Positions 43,044 to 51,329 of a stretch of 64,000 nt of DNA are shown piece after piece. The DNA is from Panacagrimonas sp965216845 (GTDB taxonomy: Bacteria; Pseudomonadota; Gammaproteobacteria; Nevskiales; Nevskiaceae). The first letter of the stretch is position 1; every line of letters begins with the position of its first letter. Location: NCBI GenBank assembly GCA_965216845.1, contig OZ244200.1, forward strand, positions 2,728,001 to 2,792,000, in the 5' to 3' direction. The notes below the pieces were generated by a model, which was given only the letters and a program-made list of their open reading frames with translations, was not told where the DNA came from and did no database searches. The translations under genes were made by a program, and so were the position numbers.

Positions 43044-43475
43044 ATGAGATTTTTTGCGAGAAGTTTCAAATTTTTGCTTGCACTATCCACTTCTCTGCTG
43101 CTGATCTGGGCCCCCGCCAATGCGTTGGCGCTCAAATCCTTTGATGAGGGCCAGGTCAGCCTGCGGGTGACCGCGACCGCTTACAACTCACTGCCCGGCC
43201 AGACCAGCGGCAACCCCAACATCGGCGCCTGGGGAGATCGCATTGACCAGCTTGAACCCGGTCAACGCGCCATCGCGGTTTCCCAGGACTTGCTCAAGAA
43301 AGGACTCACACGCGGTCAACGGGTTCGTATCGCCGGCTTCAAGGACGAGTTCGTGGTGCTGGATCGCACCGCCAAGCGCTGGAGCAACCGGATCGACATC
43401 CACATGGGCAAGGACCGCAAGCGTGCACTGCGCTGGGACAAACGCCGGGTGCTCATCTCCTGGAATCAGCACTAA
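43044..43475 (+). CDS. Secreted 3D-domain (double-psi beta-barrel) protein
   Basis: 143 aa. Signal peptide of about 29 residues ends at ANA/L. The 3D domain shows LRVTATAYNSLPG, AVSQDLLKKGLTRGQRVRIAGF and the Asp triad region VLDRTAKRWSNRIDIHMG. The fold is shared with the catalytic domain of lytic transglycosylase MltA and with resuscitation proteins; here the domain stands alone, so it may modify or bind peptidoglycan in the periplasm. Confidence 0.83.
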   Translation: MRFFARSFKFLLALSTSLLLIWAPANALALKSFDEGQVSLRVTATAYNSLPGQTSGNPNIGAWGDRIDQLEPGQRAIAVSQDLLKKGLTRGQRVRIAGFKDEFVVLDRTAKRWSNRIDIHMGKDRKRALRWDKRRVLISWNQH

Positions 43476-43484
43476 ACCGCGATA

Positions 43485-44747
43485 CTAGGCGACGCGTTCA
43501 GCGCCGACGCCAATGGCTTGCGGGTTGATTTGACGCGCGGAGCCACCGTACAGGCTGTCCACATAGGCTTGTTGTTGTTTGCGACCATGCCTGGCCAGGC
43601 GGTCCCGTCCGCCCGGCAGCAGATAGCGCATCGATAGCGAGCGCAGCGCATTGCCCGGCCATCGCAGCAGCGGATACCAGGGCAGAGTGTGGTGATCAAG
43701 CTCCAGCTTTTGCATCGCCTCGCGGCCCAGAAAGAAACGATTCATCGAAAGATGCTGGGTTCGCACCCAACGCTGACGCAGGCCCTGCGGGAAGGCGAAG
43801 GCTTCGCTGAGGGGCTGATCGGCCAGCGCCTTGGCCATTTGCAGACAGACCGGCCTGGGCCCTGGCTGCACTTGCAGCAAATTGATGAAACGCTCCATGC
43901 ACTGGGCAGGGTCGTCGCAAAGGAATTGCTCCTCCACGCCCAGCAACCAGTGAACGTATTTGAACAGGTGCAGAATGGCACGAAAATCAGCAGGACTCAG
44001 CACCACACGGCCCAGCATCATGGCGCCGATCACCGCAGCGAAGGCGATGCCCAGATAGGTCACGACCATGTCGGTCTGATTCACCGCGATGCCGTCCCGA
44101 TCGGTCCGCCAATCCGGCAGATTGCTGATGCGGCTGCGAACCAGGGCGTGCACCAGGCGTAGCTCGACCGTGGTTTTCCAACCGGCGGCGTGGCGATCCA
44201 TGCCGCCTTCGGCGGTGACGCGCATCACCCAATCGGCGGTCTCGGCCAGGCGCCGTGTTGGTCCCTTTTGCAAACCGCCGGCGCGGGCCAGAACTTCATT
44301 GATGGACGACGACAGATAACCCCCCATCAGAATGAAATCGCGCGAGGCGTAGATCGCATCGATGCCCAGCGCCGCGTATGCCCTCGATCCGCGAACAAGC
44401 TGTTCTTCGTCCAGCCAGCACGGCGGCGTCTCCAGCATCTTGAAGAAGGCCGCCAGCGGCGCGGGCGCATCTTCCAGCTGCTCGATGCCCTGGTTCAACG
44501 CCTGATCAAACAAGGGGCGGGTCTTGCGCATGCCCTGGTCACGCATCCATTGCAGCAAGGCGTCCATGGGCGGATCGCCCACCAGCGTTGCCGCGCCATA
44601 GGCATCGCGCAAGGCAGGATTTTCCTGCACGCGCAAGCCAGGAATCGGCCGAACGCGCCGAATCATGAACGCCCAGGCCTGCGAATCACTGCCGTGGCGG
44701 GAAGGAATCTGGCTGGCGCCGTCGCTTGAAAAATTGAGATTGCCCAT
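43485..44747 (-). CDS. DUF2236 / MpaB-type oxygenase-like protein
   Basis: 420 aa, all-helical. Relationship to the DUF2236 (MpaB/latex-clearing protein Lcp) superfamily is suggested by DAIYASRDFILMGGYLSSSINEVLARAGGL, RVRPIPGL and the C-terminal DHHTLPWYPLLRWP. Lcp proteins are b-type haem oxygenases; possible haem His are in FKYVHWLLGVEEQF and DHHTLP. A divergent TetR gene 73 bp away likely regulates it. Substrate unknown. Confidence 0.78.
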   Translation of the reverse strand: MGNLNFSSDGASQIPSRHGSDSQAWAFMIRRVRPIPGLRVQENPALRDAYGAATLVGDPPMDALLQWMRDQGMRKTRPLFDQALNQGIEQLEDAPAPLAAFFKMLETPPCWLDEEQLVRGSRAYAALGIDAIYASRDFILMGGYLSSSINEVLARAGGLQKGPTRRLAETADWVMRVTAEGGMDRHAAGWKTTVELRLVHALVRSRISNLPDWRTDRDGIAVNQTDMVVTYLGIAFAAVIGAMMLGRVVLSPADFRAILHLFKYVHWLLGVEEQFLCDDPAQCMERFINLLQVQPGPRPVCLQMAKALADQPLSEAFAFPQGLRQRWVRTQHLSMNRFFLGREAMQKLELDHHTLPWYPLLRWPGNALRSLSMRYLLPGGRDRLARHGRKQQQAYVDSLYGGSARQINPQAIGVGAERVA

Positions 44748-44782
44748 CGCGATTTCCTTGCATCGAAGTTCGCAAGCAGATT

Positions 44783-44815
44783 AAATCGAATGATTATTCG
44801 AATACAATTCGATTT
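44783..44815. promoter_or_regulatory. Putative TetR operator between DUF2236 and tetR
   Basis: AAATCGAAT...ATTCGATTT (44783-44791, 44807-44815) frames a central ATTCGAAT palindrome (44796-44803), giving three evenly spaced half-site groups in a 73-bp divergent gap. It abuts the tetR start codon, so the repressor would control both genes. Confidence 0.65.
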
Positions 44816-44820
44816 CTTGC

Positions 44821-45441
44821 ATGCGAAATCAACCCCGGCAAATGCGTTCCAAACGCATGGTGCAGACGATCATGGAGGCCACCCTGGATGTGGTCGGAAC
44901 GCACGGTCTGGACAACACCACCACCAGCCACATCGCCGCGCGCGCGGGCATCAGCGTGGGCACGCTCTACCACTATTTTCAGAACAAGCAAGAGATATTC
45001 AGCGCATTGCAACAGCGCCTCTCGGAGGAATTCATCGCCGCCATTGGCGCCGCCACCCCCACGCTGGTTCAAAAAGACTTCGGCCAAATGATTCGCGGAA
45101 TCGCACAGTTGTTCATCGACGAGCTCAATCGCGACAACGGCAAGCGCCTCAGTTTCACCCAGGCCATCGTCAACCGTGGCTTCGCCCACCAACTACGGGA
45201 AGTGGAGCAGACGATTCACGAATTCTTTCTCGGCTACATCGGTCATCACCCGGAACTGACGCAAGTCCGGCAACTGCCAAGGCTGACTTACATCCTGTTC
45301 AACAGCATGGCCTTCAATCTGATTCGCAGCATCAGCCAGCCGCCGCCACACATCACGCAGGACGCCTTGCTCGATGGCCTGAGCGAATTGGCGCAAGCGT
45401 ATGTGCGCTCACAGATGACGCCGCCGGGGGCGCACCCCTGA
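44821..45441 (+). CDS. TetR family transcriptional regulator
   Basis: 206 aa (or 199 aa from ATG 44842). TetR helix-turn-helix: TTTSHIAARAGISVGTLYHYFQNKQEIFSAL. The C-terminal ligand domain is not assignable. Divergent from the DUF2236 gene with a strong palindromic operator between them, and upstream of an epoxide hydrolase in the same direction (42-bp gap), which may belong to its regulon. Confidence 0.88.
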   Translation: MRNQPRQMRSKRMVQTIMEATLDVVGTHGLDNTTTSHIAARAGISVGTLYHYFQNKQEIFSALQQRLSEEFIAAIGAATPTLVQKDFGQMIRGIAQLFIDELNRDNGKRLSFTQAIVNRGFAHQLREVEQTIHEFFLGYIGHHPELTQVRQLPRLTYILFNSMAFNLIRSISQPPPHITQDALLDGLSELAQAYVRSQMTPPGAHP

Positions 45442-45483
45442 ACGCGCGATAGACTGTTGCCTCCAGTTCATTGCCCGCATGCC

Positions 45484-46647
45484 ATGTCCATCACGCCTTT
45501 TCGCATCGACATCCCGGACGCCGAACTGCTCGACCTCAGGCGGCGGCTGGCCGCAACACGATGGCCGGAAGACTTCGCCAACGATGATTGGGCCTACGGC
45601 ACCAACACCGCCTACCTGAAGGCGCTGGTGCACTACTGGCAGCACGATTTCGACTGGCGCGCGGCCGAAGCGCAGATGAATCAGTTTGCCCACTTCAAAA
45701 CGCATATCCAGGACACGCCGATCCACTTCATCCACGAGCGCGGCAAAGGCCCCAAGCCGATGCCGCTGATTCTCAGCCACGGCTGGCCCTGGACCTTCTG
45801 GGATCTGAAAAAAATCATTCGTCCGCTAACTGATCCTGTCTCGTTTGGCGGCAAGGCCAAAGATGCCTTCGATGTCGTCGTGCCTTCCCTGCCCGGCTAC
45901 GGATTTTCCACCCCCTTGAGAAAAACCGGCTACAACTTCTGGCGCAGCGCCGACCTTTGGGCGCAACTGATGACACAACTCGGATACGAGCGCTTCGCGG
46001 CCGAAGGCGGCGATTGGGGCGCCGGCACCTCAGCCCAGTTGGGCCATAAATACGCGGATCGGGTATTGGGTATTTATATCCACTTGACCTTCCCGCTCAA
46101 CGCCTTTATCGGCCCCATGCCCGAAGCATCGGATTACTCGGAAGACGAAAAACACTGGATGGCAAAAAACCGCAGGTTTTTCACCGACGGCAGCGGGTAT
46201 TCCGCCATTCAGGCGACCCGCCCGCAAACCCTGGCACCGGCAATCAACGACTCACCCGCCGGGTTATGTTCCTGGATTCTTGAAAAACGGCGCGCCTGGA
46301 GTGATTGCAAAGGTGATGTCGAATCGCGTTTCAGCAAGGACGAGCTTTGCACCACCATGAGCCTGTATTGGTTCACGCAAAGCTATGGCACCTCCGCCCG
46401 CTATTATTATGAATGCGTCCACAACCCCTGGCGGCCGTCGCATGATCGCCAGCCGCCGGTGCAATCGCCCACCGGCATTGCCGTGTTCGAAAACGAGGTG
46501 TTCAATCTACCCAGAAAATGGGCGGAACGAACCTATAATCTGAAACGCTGGACACCCATCGAGTCCGGTGGTCACTTCGCCCCCATGGAAGAACCGGAAA
46601 CCCTGATCGAGGAAATCCGCAGTTTCTTCCGCCCCTTGCGCGATTAA
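45484..46647 (+). CDS. Epoxide hydrolase (alpha/beta hydrolase, microsomal type)
   Basis: 387 aa from ATG 45484. The N-terminal EHN domain (FRIDIPDAELLDLRRRLAATRWP) is typical for microsomal-type epoxide hydrolases. The oxyanion motif is HGWPWTFWD (HGWPGS in most), the nucleophile Asp is in GGDWGAG, and the His is in SGGHFAPMEEPE. The second position of the oxyanion loop (Trp for Gly-Ser) is unusual. It opens epoxides to diols; with the PQQ dehydrogenase and DUF2236 protein it could be part of an oxidative catabolic set (inference). Confidence 0.88.
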   Translation: MSITPFRIDIPDAELLDLRRRLAATRWPEDFANDDWAYGTNTAYLKALVHYWQHDFDWRAAEAQMNQFAHFKTHIQDTPIHFIHERGKGPKPMPLILSHGWPWTFWDLKKIIRPLTDPVSFGGKAKDAFDVVVPSLPGYGFSTPLRKTGYNFWRSADLWAQLMTQLGYERFAAEGGDWGAGTSAQLGHKYADRVLGIYIHLTFPLNAFIGPMPEASDYSEDEKHWMAKNRRFFTDGSGYSAIQATRPQTLAPAINDSPAGLCSWILEKRRAWSDCKGDVESRFSKDELCTTMSLYWFTQSYGTSARYYYECVHNPWRPSHDRQPPVQSPTGIAVFENEVFNLPRKWAERTYNLKRWTPIESGGHFAPMEEPETLIEEIRSFFRPLRD

Positions 46648-46660
46648 CTAGCCAAACAAC

Positions 46661-46906
46661 ATGCATCCCGATAAAGATCCAATCCGTGGTGACTATATCC
46701 CCGGACAGAGCGGACAAAACCAACACGGTCGATGGCAAAGCGCCGGCGTCCGCATTGTGCGCCTGCCCTTGTTTGGCGGCACCCTGGGGTTTGGGTCCAT
46801 GCTGGCAATCACCGTCAGCTATAACCACAATGAATCCATCGGCTGGGCCATCGTGCACGGCCTGCTGTCCTGGTTTTACGTGATCTACACCGCGCTGTTT
46901 CAATAA
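46661..46906 (+). CDS. Small two-segment membrane protein of unknown function
   Basis: 81 aa. Polar N-terminus (GDYIPGQSGQNQHGRWQSAG), then two hydrophobic segments (LFGGTLGFGSMLAITVSY; WAIVHGLLSWFYVIYTALF). Starts 13 bp after the epoxide hydrolase and ends 12 bp before rlmJ, in the same direction. I recall similar small proteins in other proteobacteria but can name no function. Confidence 0.62.
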   Translation: MHPDKDPIRGDYIPGQSGQNQHGRWQSAGVRIVRLPLFGGTLGFGSMLAITVSYNHNESIGWAIVHGLLSWFYVIYTALFQ

Positions 46907-46918
46907 TCCATTTCGGGC

Positions 46919-47749
46919 GTGCATTACCGCCATCACCATCATGCGGGTAATTTCGCGGATGTGTTCAAACACATCCTGTTGATTGGACTGCTGGACAAGC
47001 TGAACCGAAAGAGCAAACCCTGGTTTTATCTGGACAGCCATGCCGGCGCCGGTATTTATGATCTGCATGCGGACGCGGCGCGGTTGACCGGAGAATGCAG
47101 CCGCGGCGTTGATCGGCTCAAACACCAGCCCGATGCCGGGGTATTCATGGTCTGCCGTTACCTGGAGACGATAACCCGACTGCAACGCGAAACGCCCGCC
47201 GCTTATCCAGGGTCGCCGGCCATTGCCGCAATGATGGCACGCGATAATGATCGCATCGTCCTGTGCGAGTCCCAGACCGACATCGCCACCCAATTGCGCG
47301 TGAACATGAAGCGATTCGATTCGGTGCAGATCCACCAGCGCAATGGTTACGAACTGAGCGCTGTGCTGCCGCCGGCGGAAAAACGCGGCCTGATTCTGAT
47401 CGACCCGCCGTTCGAGGACCCGCGGGAACTGGACAAGGCCGCTGCTTTCCTGACGCGGGCCTTGCATCGATTCGCCAACGGGGTTTATGCCATCTGGTAC
47501 CCGATCAAGAACAAGCATCATGTTTCGCGTTTTCAACGTCAATTGAACCCGATGGCCGATAACCAGACCCTTCATGCCGAACTGTATACCGGCGCCAGCG
47601 GCGATGGCCGCATGCGCGCTTGTGGACTGAGCGTGATCAATCCACCGTTCGAATTTGAATCCGAAGCCGGCAAGGCGCTGCAATGGCTTTGCCCGATACT
47701 GGCGCAGGGCCATGGGGCGCGCTGGCACCTGGAGTCACCTGCTCGATGA
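46919..47749 (+). CDS. rlmJ: 23S rRNA (adenine-2030-N6)-methyltransferase
   Basis: 276 aa from GTG 46919. N-terminal HYRHHHHAGNFADVFKHILL is diagnostic of RlmJ, and the catalytic motif is DPPFE (DPPY in most N6-methyltransferases). It methylates A2030 of 23S rRNA using SAM. The stop overlaps a short frame at 47746. Confidence 0.93.
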   Translation: MHYRHHHHAGNFADVFKHILLIGLLDKLNRKSKPWFYLDSHAGAGIYDLHADAARLTGECSRGVDRLKHQPDAGVFMVCRYLETITRLQRETPAAYPGSPAIAAMMARDNDRIVLCESQTDIATQLRVNMKRFDSVQIHQRNGYELSAVLPPAEKRGLILIDPPFEDPRELDKAAAFLTRALHRFANGVYAIWYPIKNKHHVSRFQRQLNPMADNQTLHAELYTGASGDGRMRACGLSVINPPFEFESEAGKALQWLCPILAQGHGARWHLESPAR

Positions 47750-47847
47750 ACCGAACCACTTCGCATGAGAGCCGCTTTTTGCGCTTGCTGCACGAGCGGC
47801 ACGCAGGAATTCTCGGCCTCCTTCCAGCGTTCCCAGCGGGGCAGTAA
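47746..47847 (+). CDS. Short ORF coupled to the rlmJ stop codon
   Basis: 33 codons from ATG 47746 in an ATGA overlap with rlmJ (SHESRFLRLLHERHAGILG...). The peptide is basic and amphipathic. It may be the 5' stub of a gene that once followed rlmJ, cut by insertion of the accessory stretch. The remaining bases up to 47924 show no feature. Confidence 0.25.
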   Translation: MNRTTSHESRFLRLLHERHAGILGLLPAFPAGQ

Positions 47848-47924
47848 CCAGGCCAGCCAACGGGGCGCAGGACGCCACCGAGCATTAATCGCAACACTTG
47901 GTTATCCACCAACCAAATACACCC

Positions 47925-48953
47925 ATGGGCCTATTAGATGCAGCAAATCGCGGCATCGTCGGTGGCCTTTTGAGTGCGCCAGTTGATCTGGTGAATCTTG
48001 CTGTCCAGGCAGATAGCCCCGTTGGCGGATCCGAGTGGTGGGGAGATCAGATGCAACGGGCCGGAATAGTTGGCCCTGAACGCAATCCCATGGCGGAATT
48101 GGCGTTCGGGTTGCTCGGGCCAGGGGCTGCCCTTGGAACAGCCGCAAGGCTCGGAAAACTAAGGAAATTCATCCCGGAAACAGGGTCCGCAAGAGGTCTG
48201 CTGGATGATAAAATAACGGGGCAGTACGCGAGTAAATCCGCGAGTATCTACGACCCCAAACCGCTACCCGAAAGGCCCTTTCATGCCGACTACCCACAAG
48301 CAAGCCCAAGCGATGCTGGACGCCGACTTGAGGTTGACATCGATGGGCGTCCTTTGTCCGCAAGTGCGTTCATCGCAGGACGCAGAATTGGCGGATCGGC
48401 AGACCTTGGCTTGTCGAATAGCGACGTTGACCGGGTTGCCCACCTCCTGGGAGTCCAGAAAAGATTTGCGCCACGATCTGACCATGATCTTGCGGGCAAT
48501 TCGGGCCGGTACATTCGTGCCGATGGAGACCGAAGAATCGTCATCGACCAAAATTTGGAGAAAGCGCCTGGGGATCGAGTATTCGCACACGAAACAGGCC
48601 ACGCAATCGATGACCTTGCGCAGTACGCATCCGGCATTCCTACCAAGGGCCTGAGCAAAGAGCTAAAGCGGGTCTATGAAGACTTGAACACGGGAACGTG
48701 GTTCAAGCCTGGGCGCGGCATGACCCCGCAAGGCATGGGATACAAGCATCCGGATGACGTTGAGCGAGAACTGATGGCAGAAGCCATCCGCGCGTACATG
48801 CGTGACCCGAACTATCTAAAGACGGTTGCGCCCAAGACTGCCGCCAGAATTCGGGAATACGTCAACCCAAATCCGAACTTGAACAAGGTGATTCAGTTCA
48901 ACTCTGTTGGGGCTGGAACGGTTGGGGCTGGGCTACTGAACGACGATTCTTGA
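47925..48953 (+). CDS. Orphan phage-like protein with zincin metallopeptidase domain
   Basis: 342 aa from ATG 47925 (TTG 47898 in frame). The N-terminal ~85 residues (GLLSAPVDLVNLAVQADSPVG; WWGDQMQRAGIVGPERNP) resemble the repeated linker region of phage internal virion and polyvalent proteins. The C-terminal half has HETGHAIDD (HExxH) and a downstream Glu-rich helix ERELMAEAIRAYM that could give the third zinc ligand. Codon use (CTA, TTA, AGA, AAA) differs from its neighbours. It is alone, next to tRNA-Val, and no integrase or structural gene is present. Either a prophage remnant or an effector/toxin domain. Confidence 0.6.
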   Translation: MGLLDAANRGIVGGLLSAPVDLVNLAVQADSPVGGSEWWGDQMQRAGIVGPERNPMAELAFGLLGPGAALGTAARLGKLRKFIPETGSARGLLDDKITGQYASKSASIYDPKPLPERPFHADYPQASPSDAGRRLEVDIDGRPLSASAFIAGRRIGGSADLGLSNSDVDRVAHLLGVQKRFAPRSDHDLAGNSGRYIRADGDRRIVIDQNLEKAPGDRVFAHETGHAIDDLAQYASGIPTKGLSKELKRVYEDLNTGTWFKPGRGMTPQGMGYKHPDDVERELMAEAIRAYMRDPNYLKTVAPKTAARIREYVNPNPNLNKVIQFNSVGAGTVGAGLLNDDS

Positions 48954-49042
48954 ACGTCGAAGCTTCCCCGCAAACCTGGATTTCGGGGATTTTCCGGGAA
49001 AATACCGGGAAAGAAGCTATCCACAACGTAAGTCATTGAATT

Positions 49043-49119
49043 TGGTAGGCGCGATTGGATTCGAACCAACGACCCCCACCATGTCAAGGTGGTGCTCTAA
49101 CCAGCTGAGCTACGCGCCT
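49043..49119 (-). tRNA. tRNA-Val (anticodon GAC)
   Basis: 77 nt with encoded CCA. Acceptor stem AGGCGCG/CGCGCCT, anticodon stem CCACC/GGTGG with loop TTGACAT (anticodon GAC, reading GUC), and T-loop GTTCGAATC. It lies between uvrB and the phage-like gene; the 3' end faces that gene. Confidence 0.96.
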
Positions 49120-49141
49120 AGCGTTGTCCGCAAGGGCGCGA

Positions 49142-49170
49142 AGGATAGCCGTCGCGCTGGCCGGTGGCAA
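49142..49170 (-). promoter_or_regulatory. sigma70 promoter of tRNA-Val
   Basis: On the minus strand TTGCCA, a 17-bp spacer and TATCCT, followed by a GC-rich discriminator typical of stringently controlled genes. It begins 9 bp after the uvrB stop, with no terminator between. Confidence 0.7.
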
Positions 49171-49178
49171 CTCCGGCC

Positions 49179-51242
49179 TCAGGCGTTGTTGACCAGAATC
49201 AGTTCGCGCAGCTTGCGAATTTCGTCTCTGAGGCCGGCGGCCTTCTCGAATTCCAGGTTTTGCGCGGCGTTGCGCATCTGCTTTTCCAGCGTGGCGATTT
49301 TCTTGGCGGCGGCTTCCGGCGTGATGCGCGCGGCGTACTGTTTGCGCTTCTCCGCCGCCTTGAGCTGAAGGTTTGCTGCGCCTTCCTCAAAGCCAAGCCG
49401 CATGACGTCGGCCACTTTGCGCTGGACGCCCTTGGGGGTGATGTCGTGCTGTTGGTTGAAAGCGATTTGCTTGTCGCGCCGACGATCCGTCTCTTCCATG
49501 GCGCGCTTCATGGAGCCGGTGACGCGGTCAGCATAAAGAATCGCCATGCCGTTGAGATTGCGCGCGGCGCGACCAATGGTTTGGATTAATGAACGGTCCG
49601 AACGCAGAAAGCCTTCCTTATCCGCATCCAGAATGGCGACCAGCGATACCTCCGGCAGGTCCAGGCCTTCACGCAACAGGTTGATGCCGACCAGCACGTC
49701 AAACACCCCCAGGCGCAGGTCGCGGATGATCTCGGCGCGCTCGACGGTGTCTACGTCGGAGTGCATGTAGCGCACCTTGACGCCGTTTTCGTGCAGGTAG
49801 TCGGTGAGATCTTCGGCCATGCGTTTGGTCAGCACGGTGATCAGTATCCGCTCCGACTTTTGCGCACGGGTTCTGATTTCGCCCAGCACGTCGTCCACCT
49901 GGGTTCCGGCCGGGCGCACATCCACCACCGGATCGACCAGGCCGGTGGGCCGCACCACCTGTTCGACGATGCACGAACCCGAATGTTCGAGTTCGTAAGC
50001 GCCGGGCGTGGCGCTGACGTAGATCGCCTGCGGCACCAGTTGTTCGAATTCCTCGAAGCGCAGCGGGCGGTTGTCCAGCGCCGACGGCAAGCGAAAGCCG
50101 TATTCGACCAGGGTTTCCTTGCGGCTGCGATCACCCTTGTACATGGCGCCGAGCTGCGGCACGGTGACGTGGCTTTCGTCGATCACCATCAGCGCGTCCG
50201 GCGGCAGGTAGTCGAACAGACAGGGCGGCGGATCGCCGGGCGCGCGACCGGATAGATAGCGGCTGTAATTCTCGATACCGGAGCAGTAGCCCAGCTCCTG
50301 AATCATCTCCAGATCGAAGGTGGTGCGCTGCTCCAGCCGCTGCGCCTCCAACAGCTTGCCGCGCGATTGCAGCCAATCCACCCGCTCGCGCAGTTCTTCC
50401 TTGATGGCATCGAACACCGCCAGAATGCGCTCGCGCGGGGTGACGTAGTGGGTCTTGGGGTAGACCGTGTAGCGCGGCACTTTCTGCCGCACTTCGCCGG
50501 TCAGCGGATCGAACAGGGAAATGGATTCGATCTCATCGTCGAACAACTCCAGCCGCACCGCCTCGGCGTCGGATTCGGCGGGGTGGATGTCGATGATCTC
50601 GCCGCGCACGCGATAGGTTCCGCGCTCCAGATGGGTCTGATTGCGCGTGTACTGCATGGAGGTCAGGTGCCGGATCAGGGTGCGCTGATCCACCCGGTCG
50701 CCCAGCTTGGCGTGCAGCACCATCTTGAAATAGCTGTCCGGATCGCCCAGGCCGTAGATGGCGGACACGCTGGCGACGATGATGGCGTCGCGCCGCTCGA
50801 TCAGTGCCTTGGTGGCGGACAGCCGCATCTGCTCGATGTGATCGTTGATCGAGCTGTCCTTCTCGATATAGGTATCCGAGGACGGGACGTAGGCCTCCGG
50901 CTGGTAGTAGTCGTAATAGCTGACGAAGTATTCCACCGCGTTGTGCGGGAAAAAGGCCTTGAATTCACCGTAGAGCTGCGCCGCCAGGGTCTTGTTCGGC
51001 GCCAGCACCATGGTGGGGCGCTGCACCCGCGCGATGGTGTTGGCAATGGCGTAGGTCTTGCCCGATCCGGTCACGCCCAGCAGCGTTTGATGCGCCACGC
51101 CGGCGGCCAAGTTTGCGCTCATCTCGTCGATGGCCGCCGGCTGATCCCCGGCGGGCGGCCAGTCACTCTTGAGCCGGAACTGGGCATCATCGCGCGCGTT
51201 CAGGCGAAAGATTTCCGGATCTTTTCTGGGGGCTTGCTTCAT
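49179..51242 (-). CDS. uvrB: UvrABC excision nuclease subunit B
   Basis: 687 aa. Helicase motifs include GVTGSGKT (Walker A), the beta-hairpin YYDYYQPEAYVPSSDTYIEKD and DESH; the C-terminal UVR domain (EKQMRNAAQNLEFEKAAGLRDEI) contacts UvrC. It verifies damage and loads UvrC in nucleotide excision repair. Divergent from the aminotransferase gene, the same arrangement as in Pseudomonas. Confidence 0.97.
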   Translation of the reverse strand: MKQAPRKDPEIFRLNARDDAQFRLKSDWPPAGDQPAAIDEMSANLAAGVAHQTLLGVTGSGKTYAIANTIARVQRPTMVLAPNKTLAAQLYGEFKAFFPHNAVEYFVSYYDYYQPEAYVPSSDTYIEKDSSINDHIEQMRLSATKALIERRDAIIVASVSAIYGLGDPDSYFKMVLHAKLGDRVDQRTLIRHLTSMQYTRNQTHLERGTYRVRGEIIDIHPAESDAEAVRLELFDDEIESISLFDPLTGEVRQKVPRYTVYPKTHYVTPRERILAVFDAIKEELRERVDWLQSRGKLLEAQRLEQRTTFDLEMIQELGYCSGIENYSRYLSGRAPGDPPPCLFDYLPPDALMVIDESHVTVPQLGAMYKGDRSRKETLVEYGFRLPSALDNRPLRFEEFEQLVPQAIYVSATPGAYELEHSGSCIVEQVVRPTGLVDPVVDVRPAGTQVDDVLGEIRTRAQKSERILITVLTKRMAEDLTDYLHENGVKVRYMHSDVDTVERAEIIRDLRLGVFDVLVGINLLREGLDLPEVSLVAILDADKEGFLRSDRSLIQTIGRAARNLNGMAILYADRVTGSMKRAMEETDRRRDKQIAFNQQHDITPKGVQRKVADVMRLGFEEGAANLQLKAAEKRKQYAARITPEAAAKKIATLEKQMRNAAQNLEFEKAAGLRDEIRKLRELILVNNA

Positions 51243-51329
51243 CAGCGGCGGCGGTATGGGGTGCCGGTATGGTCGGGCATTGACGGCAATCCGTTATTCT
51301 CTCGCCCTTCGTGTTTACAAGCCAGCACC

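Noticed and set aside
47750..49119. Complete genomic island with att sites at tRNA-Val
   Set aside because: No duplicate of the tRNA 3' end was found near 47.75 kb and no integrase is present, so only a remnant can be claimed.
50367..51329. Upstream extension of the aminotransferase frame through uvrB
   Set aside because: Antisense to uvrB; homology to aminotransferases begins only at GTG 51330.
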